From Bacillota bacterium (GTDB lineage Bacteria > Bacillota > Clostridia > Christensenellales > Aristaeellaceae): DNA of 64,000 bases. The stretch covers positions 13,201 to 77,200 of the forward strand of contig JAEZQK010000090.1 of assembly GCA_023413135.1 (NCBI GenBank), in the 5' to 3' direction. Below are positions 34,676 to 41,578 of the stretch, piece after piece (the stretch's first letter is position 1; every line of letters starts with the position of its first letter). Under the pieces are notes generated by a model. It did no database searches and was not told the origin of the DNA. It worked only from the letters and a program-made list of their open reading frames with translations. Both the position numbers and the translations under genes were made by a program.

Positions 34676-35584
34676 ATGCAAACCACCGTTCTGGGCATTG
34701 ATATCGGCGGAACCCACCTGCGGCTGGGGCTTTCCGGGGAAGATTTAACCCTTTCCTGCTTTGAAATGGCCTCCAGTACCTTTTTGAACGGTACTGACGC
34801 TCCTTACCGTCTGGCGGATTTTATCCGTGATTATCTGAAAAGAATGGATTGCATACCCAAGGCCGTTTCCATCGGCTTTCCTTCCACGCTGGACAGGGCA
34901 AGACGGCGGCTTTTATCCACCCCCAACATCGCGGGCCTTAACGATGTCCCCATGGTGGATATCCTGCAGGAGCAATTGAACATTCCTACGTTCATTGACC
35001 GGGATGTGAATTTGCTGTTCCTGTACGACTGCCGCCACTTTGGGTTAACGGGCAGCGGCATCATCCTCGGCTGCTACATCGGCACGGGATTAGGCAATGT
35101 GATCTCCATCAACGGCGAGATCCTGATCGGCAAGAACGGCGTGGCAGCGGAGCTGGGCCATATTCCAGCCTGGGGACGTGAGGACGAATGCCCCTGCGGC
35201 AACCGTGGCTGTGTGGAGATGTTTGCCTCTGGAAAGCATTTGAAGGAAATTTGCGATATGCATTTCCCCGGCACGCCGCTTGGTGAACTGTTCCTGCGTA
35301 ATAGTGGGCATGAACTGATCAGGGAGTATGTGGACGGATTATCACTCCCCATCGCCACGGAAATCAACCTGATGGACCCGGATTATGTGCTGCTGGGCGG
35401 CGGCGTGCTGCAAATGGAGGGCTTCCCACGCCCTTATCTGGAGGAATGCATCCTGCGCCATGCCCGCAAGCCCTATCCGGCGCAGGGCCTTCAATTGCGC
35501 TATTCCCAGCAAGCGCAGGAAAACGGCGTCATCGGCGCGGCTATCCGGGCTTATAGGGAATTGAAAAAGGCCCGAACGCAATAG
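34676..35584 (+). CDS. alsK: ROK-family sugar kinase, allokinase-like
   Basis: A 302-residue ROK kinase. The ATP motif LGIDIGGTHLRLGLS opens the protein; the catalytic Asp is in FIDRDVNLLFLYD; and the ROK zinc motif is CPCGNRGCVEMFASG with the preceding HIPAWG His. GFPSTLDRARRRLLSTPN and the ending resemble E. coli AlsK. It likely phosphorylates D-allose or D-allulose. GGAGG precedes ATG 34676. It is probably co-transcribed with alsE, 94 bp upstream. Confidence 0.85.
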   Translation: MQTTVLGIDIGGTHLRLGLSGEDLTLSCFEMASSTFLNGTDAPYRLADFIRDYLKRMDCIPKAVSIGFPSTLDRARRRLLSTPNIAGLNDVPMVDILQEQLNIPTFIDRDVNLLFLYDCRHFGLTGSGIILGCYIGTGLGNVISINGEILIGKNGVAAELGHIPAWGREDECPCGNRGCVEMFASGKHLKEICDMHFPGTPLGELFLRNSGHELIREYVDGLSLPIATEINLMDPDYVLLGGGVLQMEGFPRPYLEECILRHARKPYPAQGLQLRYSQQAQENGVIGAAIRAYRELKKARTQ

Positions 35585-35650
35585 GGAAATCAGGATTTGC
35601 TATTTCCCTGCTTCAATTGGGCAGATGCATGTTTCCTTTCAGCACAAACC

Positions 35651-35679
35651 TTGTCAAACCGGTGCATATGTGCTACAAT
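35651..35679 (+). promoter_or_regulatory. promoter of the tRNA-Arg gene
   Basis: TTGTCA, 17 bp, then TACAAT. The -10 ends 15 bp before the tRNA, so transcription starts close to the mature 5' end. Confidence 0.85.
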
Positions 35680-35694
35680 GATCTGCGCCAACCT

Positions 35695-35771
35695 GTTTCC
35701 GTAGCTCAGTAGGATAGAGCGACCGCCTCCTAAGCGGTAGGCCGTGGGTTCGAATCCCGCCGGGAACGCCA
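35695..35771 (+). tRNA. tRNA-Arg (anticodon CCT)
   Basis: A 77-nt tRNA. Acceptor GTTTCCG pairs with CGGGAAC; the D-arm is GCTC/GAGC; the anticodon arm ACCGC-CTCCTAA-GCGGT gives anticodon CCT; the T-arm GTGGG-TTCGAAT-CCCGC is canonical; CCA is encoded. It borders the AT-rich island to its right, a common integration spot. Confidence 0.95.
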
Positions 35772-35793
35772 TGTAAAGGAACAATAGTTACGG

Positions 35794-35825
35794 AAAAATG
35801 CTCACCAAATGCGGTGAGCATTTTT
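35794..35825 (+). terminator. Rho-independent terminator after tRNA-Arg
   Basis: AAAATGCTCACC and GGTGAGCATTTTT form a stem with an AAATGC loop. Confidence 0.88.
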
Positions 35826-35829
35826 CTGT

Positions 35830-36079
35830 GCTTGCAAAATGAGACTTGATATAGCGCTTTTACGGGATAATTTGCAGGAATACATGGTTAGCTCACAAGG
35901 TAATTTTGCCCATAAATTTGACCTGCATCGATCCGTGTAACGATGCACACCCCTCCCCTGGAATCGTCGTTGCAATTTACTATATGTTGTGTCATAATAC
36001 TTTTATCATTCATAATTGGAGGTTGTCCAATGCCGGCTAACGCTTAATTCTTCATAACTGCTTAACGCTTGTTTAAGTC
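35830..36079. other. AT-rich left flank of the island
   Basis: No gene of normal size. At 36019 GGAGGT precedes a five-codon ORF (ATG 36030, MPANA). The composition shifts to AT-rich right after the tRNA terminator, consistent with acquired DNA. Confidence 0.5.
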
Positions 36080-36166
36080 ATGTATCTATGGCTTTCTTGT
36101 GTTATGCAAACAAAAATTAAGCGAAGCTGTATAGAATACGATTTATATTGTTATGCCCTTTTTTAA
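36080..36166 (+). CDS. 28-residue leader peptide, tet(M)-like
   Basis: The peptide MYLWLSCVMQTKIKRSCIEY continues with DLYCYALF and ends at TAA 36164. The part from MQTKIKRSC to YCYA resembles, from memory, the 28-residue leader peptide upstream of tet(M)-type ribosomal protection genes. As there, the ORF is followed by stacked hairpins and a strong ribosome site. Translation probably sets which hairpin forms. No good ribosome site is seen at its own start, and an internal ATG at 36104 is an alternative. Confidence 0.65.
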   Translation: MYLWLSCVMQTKIKRSCIEYDLYCYALF

Positions 36167-36240
36167 GTGGGCATATCTGTATTGTTAAGTCGCGTATAGC
36201 TCCTTAATTTATGGAGTTATGTGCGGCTTTATTTATTTTG
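36155..36240 (+). promoter_or_regulatory. attenuator of the L28-like gene
   Basis: Two hairpins. GCCC-GGGC at 36155-36172 overlaps the leader-peptide stop. A longer stem at 36187-36229 (AGTCGCGTATAGCTCC with GGAGTTATGTGCGGCT) is followed by TATTTATTTT. The second looks like a terminator that ribosome stalling on the leader could prevent, as proposed for tet(M). Confidence 0.65.
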
Positions 36241-36312
36241 GAAGGAGGTCTACCAATGCCCAAATTATAGTCTATCCTCAGCAAACAGCGTGAACGCAAA
36301 GAAGGTGATTAT

Positions 36313-36516
36313 TTGAAATGTAAAATATGCGGCAAAAAGCCCGTATTCTTGAAAAAGGTCGCTCACCAACGTATGTATGTTAGTGGTAGGAGTAATCATA
36401 AAATAAATCCTAATCTACAAAGCACCACAATCATTGAAAAGGGTGTAAAAAAACACATTACTGCCTGCACACGATGTATGAGAACCATGCGCAAGAGCAA
36501 CCTACCTAGACAATAG
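36313..36516 (+). CDS. zinc-ribbon ribosomal protein L28-like protein
   Basis: A 67-residue protein. It resembles the zinc-binding form of bL28: CKICGKKP at the N-terminus, GRSNHKINPNLQ as the conserved core, and CTRCMRTMRKS at the C-terminus give four Cys ligands. L28 is a structural protein of the large ribosomal subunit. The start is TTG 36313 after GAAGGTGAT. A strong AAGGAGG and ATG at 36256 lie upstream in the same frame but meet TAG after MPKL, then read on in frame to this start. The setting behind an antibiotic-type attenuator is unusual for L28. Confidence 0.72.
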   Translation: MKCKICGKKPVFLKKVAHQRMYVSGRSNHKINPNLQSTTIIEKGVKKHITACTRCMRTMRKSNLPRQ

Positions 36517-36580
36517 AACAATCCACACGGGCGGGCGGGAAAACGCTCCTGCCCGCTCGTAATTACAAGGGAGAAACAAC

Positions 36581-37081
36581 ATGAAAAAACTGATAATGAT
36601 AGCGGGCCCTGCTGGCGTTGGTAAAACGACAGTTTGCCAAAGACTTTTCAAAACAATCAATGGCTGTGCATGGTTGGACGGAGATTGGTGTTGGATGGTT
36701 AGTCCTTATCCCGGCAAGACGGATGAGCAAAAAGCATATTCACTAAAATCCTTTGGGCGTATTTTGGATGGATATTTCAATGACATAAATACTAAAATCA
36801 TTCTTTTTAGTTGGATGATACATAAAGATTTTATGTTTGAACTCGTAACAGAGCAAATTGCATACAAAGATTATGAGATAACTAAAATAGTCTTAGTTTG
36901 CGAGGAACAAGTATACATTCAACGCCTCATTGAAGGAAATAGGAGCGAGAACAAAATACATAACCCTGATGATATGAGGAAATACCGTACACTGAATGCA
37001 AATATCATAGACACTACAAGATTATCTGTGTATGACACAGCCGACAAAATAATGTCACTAATAAACAAAGGAGATTTTTAG
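36581..37081 (+). CDS. P-loop kinase-like ATPase
   Basis: A 166-residue AAA/nucleotide-kinase-like protein with Walker A GPAGVGKTT at residues 8-16, a LDGDWCW segment typical of small-molecule kinases of the chloramphenicol-phosphotransferase type, and a later IILFSWMI strand. The substrate is unknown. AAGGGAG precedes ATG 36581. AT-rich codon use differs from the surrounding chromosome. The next ORF begins immediately after its stop. It may act with the L28-like protein in a resistance function, but this is inference. Confidence 0.75.
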   Translation: MKKLIMIAGPAGVGKTTVCQRLFKTINGCAWLDGDWCWMVSPYPGKTDEQKAYSLKSFGRILDGYFNDINTKIILFSWMIHKDFMFELVTEQIAYKDYEITKIVLVCEEQVYIQRLIEGNRSENKIHNPDDMRKYRTLNANIIDTTRLSVYDTADKIMSLINKGDF

Positions 37082-37082
37082 T

Positions 37083-37494
37083 ATGGAATACTCTATCGTG
37101 AAAGTCACAAAAGACAACTACTTCATGCACGACAACATGTTATTTTATCGCAAGCATGGACGCGATAAAAACAAGGATGAATTGAATATAGAGCAGGATT
37201 TTGTTGCTGAATACATGACATTGGAAAATGAAAACCTACATATTTATGCCGCCCAAACGGAGAATAGATTTGTAGGTTATATCTCAATAGCGTAGCAAAA
37301 CCTACACGGATACAACGGATTTGAATTATGGACAAACCCCAGTTATAGGAAAAATGGTATAGCGTATGCGCTGATGATGAAAGCCGATACAATATGCCAA
37401 GAAAAAAACATTAAGGGGTTGCGACTTTATGTACACCAAGTGCGGCTATAAGGATTTGGGCGGCGATGCTCACTTCATGCAAAAGGAATGGTAA
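37083..37494 (+). pseudogene. broken GNAT acetyltransferase
   Basis: The frame starts MEYSIVKVTKDNYFMHD and reads VGYISIA before TAG at 37293-37295. The same frame continues with GFELWTNPSYRKNGIAYALM, which is the acetyl-CoA motif A. A frameshift or small deletion near 37425-37440 then moves the C-terminal YTKCGYKDLGGDAHFMQKEW into another frame. Both faults show that the gene is inactive. It is the third member of the AT-rich island. Confidence 0.85.
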
Positions 37495-37642
37495 ATTTAC
37501 TAGAAACGGATACTTTGAAAGCACCCGTTTCCTGAAGTCGCGCATTTGGAATGCTGCCCCGCCAGCGTTTTTTGCTACAAAATTACACTGTACCTGTAAT
37601 GGACCTGGGGCTTTTGTGAGTGAACACAAAAGACATGAACAT

Positions 37643-37712
37643 AAGGGACGGTTTGTTTGCTGACCTCTTTTTCCTCTTTCTTGGCTATTTATTTCCACGC
37701 AAACCGTTCCCT
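37643..37712. repeat. inverted repeat with AGGGACGGTTTG ends
   Basis: AGGGACGGTTTG at 37643 and CAAACCGTTCCCT at 37700 face each other across 45 bp. The ends resemble the GAACCGTCCC ends of the elements at 40144, 61708 and 63677. It marks the right border of the AT-rich island. Confidence 0.7.
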
Positions 37713-37736
37713 GTGTCCTTCCCCATGCCCGCCCCT

Positions 37737-38051
37737 TTAACTTCCCTGCTTCCTGCACACCATTTCCTTCAATAGCGTCATCCCAAGCAGCGCCACCGGA
37801 GCGACGGCGGTCACCCAGGACCTTGTGCCCTGCGGAAACTGCCGGCCAAAGAGGCCAAACGCAGTAAGCCAGGCGGCGATAAGCAAAACACCTATGCCGT
37901 ATACAAGGCGAACGCGGTGGATATGGTATGCCTCTATGTTTTTTCTTTTTTTGCCGAAAACCAAAAAATCGCCCTTGCCCAAAAGGATCGCCACGGCTAT
38001 CCCCGTTAACAAAGCGATCACGGCCCAAACAAACCACATCCCTGCCTCCAT
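37737..38051 (-). CDS. small membrane protein, DUF3784-like
   Basis: A 104-residue protein with three predicted helices: MWFVWAVIALLTGIAVAILLG, YGIGVLLIAAWLTAFGLFG and WVTAVAPVALLGMTLL. KGDFLVFGKKRKNIEAYHIHRV after the first helix recalls DUF3784 proteins (LLGKGDFLI). The ATG at 38051 is supported by AAGGAGG 8 bp upstream; the longer frame to 38285 runs into the next gene's promoter. Function unknown. Confidence 0.7.
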   Translation of the reverse strand: MEAGMWFVWAVIALLTGIAVAILLGKGDFLVFGKKRKNIEAYHIHRVRLVYGIGVLLIAAWLTAFGLFGRQFPQGTRSWVTAVAPVALLGMTLLKEMVCRKQGS

Positions 38052-38238
38052 AAAAGCCGCCTCCTTACTCAAATTCACAGGTGATGATGCCGGCCTTCCT
38101 TGTTGTCGGCGGTCCGCATCCTTCTTACCTCCATAGTACCACGCAGCAAAAAATTTGGGAACATGCTTCCATGCAAATACTGGATATAATCCAAAATTCA
38201 TGCTAAACTGACAGTATAAAACCCAAGGAGGACGCCCC

Positions 38239-38772
38239 ATGAAATCAAGGGCCTGCCTTTTTCTTGTCCTTTTGACCCTGGTCATATTGACCGCCCTGCC
38301 CGCCGCTAGCGAACAATCGACGGACGAATTTACCGTCGGCTCCTTCCGCTACCGCATCCCTTCCTCCTGGAACACGGTGAACAAGAGCGATGCCTACTAC
38401 CACTACGCCGGGGAGGTTGGGCAGCTGGACGACGGGCTGGCATACGCCCTATCGCAGACGGCGGAAGAAAAGGGCCCCGAATCCAAGGAGGAGGCGCGCA
38501 TCTTACTCACAGGCATGGTGAATGCGATTATGGATACGGATAGCGGCAAATCCGAGCTGTTGAACCGGTTCGACATAGAGATCTGCGGCAGGTATTCCTC
38601 CATCTTCCGCCTGAAATCAAACGTGTCCGGCCAGGTCTACGAAACAAACTGCCTGCTCGTTTTAAACGGCCAGGAATTTCTGATGCTCGTCTATCTGGAT
38701 AGGGTGAATACCCCCGATGAGCAAATAAAAATCTTCAGTGACATTGTCAACAGCGTTGAAATCAGCGAGTGA
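38239..38772 (+). CDS. secreted protein of unknown function
   Basis: A 177-residue exported protein. Signal peptide: MKSRACLFLVLLTLVILTALPAA. The mature part has EFTVGSFRYRIPSSW and a C-terminal LVYLDRVNTPDEQIKIFSDIVNSVEI, reminiscent of small secreted proteins with a PsbP-like or lipoprotein fold, though I do not recognise the family firmly. AAGGAGG precedes the ATG. The next gene has a nearly identical signal peptide, so the two may be related partners. Confidence 0.75.
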   Translation: MKSRACLFLVLLTLVILTALPAASEQSTDEFTVGSFRYRIPSSWNTVNKSDAYYHYAGEVGQLDDGLAYALSQTAEEKGPESKEEARILLTGMVNAIMDTDSGKSELLNRFDIEICGRYSSIFRLKSNVSGQVYETNCLLVLNGQEFLMLVYLDRVNTPDEQIKIFSDIVNSVEISE

Positions 38773-38853
38773 TGCAGGGGGTATGCCGAAAAAGGGTATA
38801 AAGACTGGTTTGCATATCCATAGATCAGATAATAAATGGAGAGGGACGATTCC

Positions 38854-40128
38854 GTGAAATCAAAAGCCTGCTTGTCCCTTGTCATGCTATTGGTTCTTTC
38901 TCTATGTCTGTTCCAAAGCCTAGCGCATGCGGACACCTCGCCTGCCGGCCGCGACGAATTATCTGCGGGTTCGAAGGTTAAGCTCCGCACCGTCGTTCCC
39001 GAAGGCGTGACGGAGATCGATCTTAGGGTGGCCTTGGGTGACGACGCGTCCGACGTGCATGGCGCCTGGATGCTGAACGCGGACGTCTGCGTGATCCTCC
39101 GGCAACTGTCTGAGGCCGGAGACGATGAGATTATCGTTTTGGATACGCGGGACTATACGGTCCTTTCCCGGACGCCTATTCCGTACATAACGTACCGGCC
39201 TGAGCAGGGCTTTCAGGACGGCATGTTCTATTTACTGTTGACGCCATTAGATACGGACAACTACGAAGACTTGTTCTTTTTAGTCAAGGCAACCGTAGCG
39301 CCGGATGGTACAGTGATTATCGGCACTGTGCCGGAAGGGCTCACGGTCATGCCCGGCGGCAAAACGGCTGTCCGCGAGGCGGACGGAAGCCTCTATGCCG
39401 TGGATCTGAAAACCGGTAAGGAGGAACTGTTGATCCAGGGCGTTCCCCAAATGACCCGATGTTTTGATGGGGCCAGTTATGAAACGTTTCTGAAATATGT
39501 CCCATGCCCGGACGACGTTTTTTACGACGGAAAGTATGAGGACGGTTCTCCGTTCCCGATTACACTCCCGATAGACGAAGACACCTACTATAACAAAGAT
39601 ATGTGGCTTTGGCGTGATTTCTATGTGTACAAGCCCTTGGACGAGTATCGCTTCGTGTATAAGACCATCGGCTGGGAATGGGGTGCCGGCTTTGGTATTT
39701 ATGACCTGAAGACACGTACGGATCACCGGATCACGGGACGCGGAGATTTTTATGGCATGGCAGGGAACACACTTTATGGTTCGACCCTGAGGACCGATGT
39801 AGGCACCTTAGAATCCTCGCCGCTTCCTAAATCGGTACAGGAGCAGTTGATCGAAGCTTACGCCAGGGATATCGGTGTCGTCGACTACGACATTTCACTG
39901 GACGGCAGGCTGCTGGCGCTCACAGGCATGAAATCCAGGCGCAGCGACGCCAGCACCGTAACCATTACCGATATCCGGACAGGCAGCATCATCAAGGCTT
40001 ATGATATCTACAATCCATTTGCGAGGGAACGCAGTGTATCCTTTTACAGCGATACGCGCTTTATGCTTTTTTTACATCCAGAGGAGCATGGTTCAGCATA
40101 CATTTATCTTTTTAACGTGGAGAAATGA
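38854..40128 (+). CDS. secreted propeller-like protein of unknown function
   Basis: A 424-residue exported protein. GTG 38854 starts VKSKACLSLVMLLVLSLCLF, parallel to the MKSRACLFLV of the preceding gene, and GGAGAGG lies upstream; ATG 38836 lacks a ribosome site. Repeated short strands (EIIVLDTRDYTVLSRTPIP, SLYAVDLKTGKEELLIQG, AGFGIYDLKTRTDHRI, STVTITDIRTGSIIKAYDI) suggest beta-propeller blades. No catalytic motif is seen. It probably works outside the membrane with its upstream neighbour. Confidence 0.75.
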   Translation: MKSKACLSLVMLLVLSLCLFQSLAHADTSPAGRDELSAGSKVKLRTVVPEGVTEIDLRVALGDDASDVHGAWMLNADVCVILRQLSEAGDDEIIVLDTRDYTVLSRTPIPYITYRPEQGFQDGMFYLLLTPLDTDNYEDLFFLVKATVAPDGTVIIGTVPEGLTVMPGGKTAVREADGSLYAVDLKTGKEELLIQGVPQMTRCFDGASYETFLKYVPCPDDVFYDGKYEDGSPFPITLPIDEDTYYNKDMWLWRDFYVYKPLDEYRFVYKTIGWEWGAGFGIYDLKTRTDHRITGRGDFYGMAGNTLYGSTLRTDVGTLESSPLPKSVQEQLIEAYARDIGVVDYDISLDGRLLALTGMKSRRSDASTVTITDIRTGSIIKAYDIYNPFARERSVSFYSDTRFMLFLHPEEHGSAYIYLFNVEK

Positions 40129-40143
40129 ACACGGCGATGAAAC

Positions 40144-40173
40144 GCAAACCAAATGAACCGTCCCCATGGTTAT
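40144..40173 (+). repeat. end fragment of the flipped-core repeat family
   Basis: GCAAACCAAATGAACCGTCC then CCATGGTTAT joins the right end of the elements at 61708 and 63677 to a reversed left end. It is what would remain after loss of the interior. Confidence 0.65.
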
Positions 40174-40409
40174 GTGCTGCGAGAGAGCCTGTCACCGGTA
40201 CTTGAGTTCGACAAAGGCTCGGATAAATAGGATAATACAGACGGCAGCAGTGCTGGAACTGGATGGGCTGGTTTTGCGGGGAAACACGCAGTAGCAGATG
40301 CGATCATGTTGAGGTGAGGTTGACACTCCAACCGGAACAGCTTATGCAGGTCGCTTCCTGATGGCGCAAACCCTTATGTTTATGCCATTTGCTTGATGGT
40401 GGTTCGTAT

Positions 40410-40487
40410 GAAAGCAGGAACGACTAGTTAGAGCAAATCGTTCACATCGATGGGTCACTGGTTCAAGGAAAGTAATAGACCACAAAA
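40410..40487 (+). pseudogene. degenerate tRNA-Val (CAC) copy
   Basis: ATCGTTCACATCGATGGGTC then ACTGGTTCAA matches the anticodon and T arms of the minus-strand copy at 50119-50185, with one base lost. The acceptor end reads AATAGACCACA and does not pair with the 5' side. It is a remnant, 170 bp from the 3' end of a VOC gene. Other bases in 40129-40655 include a hairpin with AGCGGTGA/TCACCGCT at 40528-40556 and no gene. Confidence 0.65.
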
Positions 40488-40655
40488 GTGCCGACCTATA
40501 ATGAGCGCTGACACAGGAAAACATATAGCGGTGAAGCTTTGTCCTCACCGCTATGTTTCTGATATTAGCAAACATGAGCTGTTTAGCCTATTGATTAGAA
40601 GGCTGATTATAGAAAAAAAGGGGACAGACCAAGCTGTCTATCCCCTGCATAGGTA

Positions 40656-41051
40656 CTATGTGTCATATATGATGTCTAAACAAAACGGGTGCCCTTCCGG
40701 ATCCAGCATGACCGCACCGTCTCCCGCCTCCGCATACTGAAATTCTGATTTTGAGCCTCCAAGCTCCACAACATAATCAATCCACTCCTGCAGCTTCGAC
40801 TGCTGCATACTAAAATCAATGTGTAGCATCATCTGCTGCTTTCCTTCCACTTCGGGCCATACCGGAGCAACATACATATCGTTTTTCTGAAACCCGATAT
40901 CCACGTTGCAATCGTCTGATCCTATTATAATAAAATCATCCGTAATATAGCCTTTTTTCCAGCCTAGCAGCCTGACATAAAAATCAGAAAGCGTTACAGG
41001 ATCCTTGCAATCCAACACGATTTTATCAAAACTAATTTTACCTATTTTCAA
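40656..41051 (-). CDS. VOC-superfamily protein, left copy
   Basis: A 131-residue VOC domain: IVLDCKDPVTLSDFYVRLLGWK at the start and VMLDPEGHPFCLDI at the end. Shared features with the protein at 49618-50043 (VDCKDP, PPVWPE, HIDF, VMLDPxGHPFCL) mark them as paralogues. A small-molecule binding or resistance role is possible. It starts at TTG 41051 with GGAAGAGAG upstream. An inverted repeat (CCCACATTTG/CAAATGCGGG, 41073-41107) lies in its promoter region and may be an operator. Confidence 0.8.
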   Translation of the reverse strand: MKIGKISFDKIVLDCKDPVTLSDFYVRLLGWKKGYITDDFIIIGSDDCNVDIGFQKNDMYVAPVWPEVEGKQQMMLHIDFSMQQSKLQEWIDYVVELGGSKSEFQYAEAGDGAVMLDPEGHPFCLDIIYDT

Positions 41052-41072
41052 ATCTCTCTTCCTTTCATACTG

Positions 41073-41107
41073 CCCACATTTGACAATATGAAACCGCCAA
41101 ATGCGGG
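41073..41107. promoter_or_regulatory. inverted repeat upstream of the VOC gene
   Basis: CCCACATTTG and CAAATGCGGG face each other across 15 bp, 22 bp before the VOC start. It could be an operator or hairpin. The 41108-41376 stretch shows no gene; an open frame there has no recognisable domain or ribosome site. Confidence 0.35.
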
Positions 41108-41376
41108 ATGGTTACTTAAAACTCACCTTTATTATGTGCACAAAACTTTTCATACTACCACTCCCTTTTATATATGAATGGATTCAGTGTAACACCAGGC
41201 GAATTTATTGTCAACATTTGGTTTTTGAGCCTCGGCTCAGTAAAGTACAACACCTACATTTTCGTTCAGCACGACACGCCTTTATAAGATCAAAAAGCCG
41301 TTCTATAGCGACCAGCTTAATGCCTTTTATATCTCAAAGCATTTTTTACCGTCCGGTTAATTCAAATTATATCCTG

Positions 41377-41424
41377 TTGACAGAGAAAGAGGTGCAGACT
41401 ATACTATATACGAATATCTGTTCC
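41377..41424 (+). promoter_or_regulatory. promoter with LexA-type box
   Basis: TTGACA (41377), 17 bp, TATACT (41400), then CGAATATCTGTTCC (41411-41424). The latter fits the Gram-positive LexA consensus CGAAC-N4-GTTCG at 8 of 10 fixed positions and sits over the expected transcription start. It should make the downstream polymerase/YolD pair DNA-damage inducible. Confidence 0.7.
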
Positions 41425-41578
41425 CTGTTCTGGAAAGCAGTGTCCAGGGCTATGGAAGCGCAGAACTGTGTCACATATTCCCCATGACCGCTTTGGGAGT
41501 AAATATCGCCGGACTGCGGGGCAGACTAATCTCACGTTTGCGCGCAAAGGTTTTTAAGGAGGTGGCCGGAGAAGAATC

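Noticed and set aside
36256..37295. Possible recoding of TAG as a sense codon, since two TAG codons interrupt frames in the island
   Set aside because: Other intact genes in the window end in TAG, and no suppressor tRNA was seen; decay or leader function explains the cases better.
41101..41487. 128-codon open frame upstream of the Y-family polymerase
   Set aside because: No ribosome site, low-complexity mixed composition, and it overlaps the polymerase promoter and LexA-type box.
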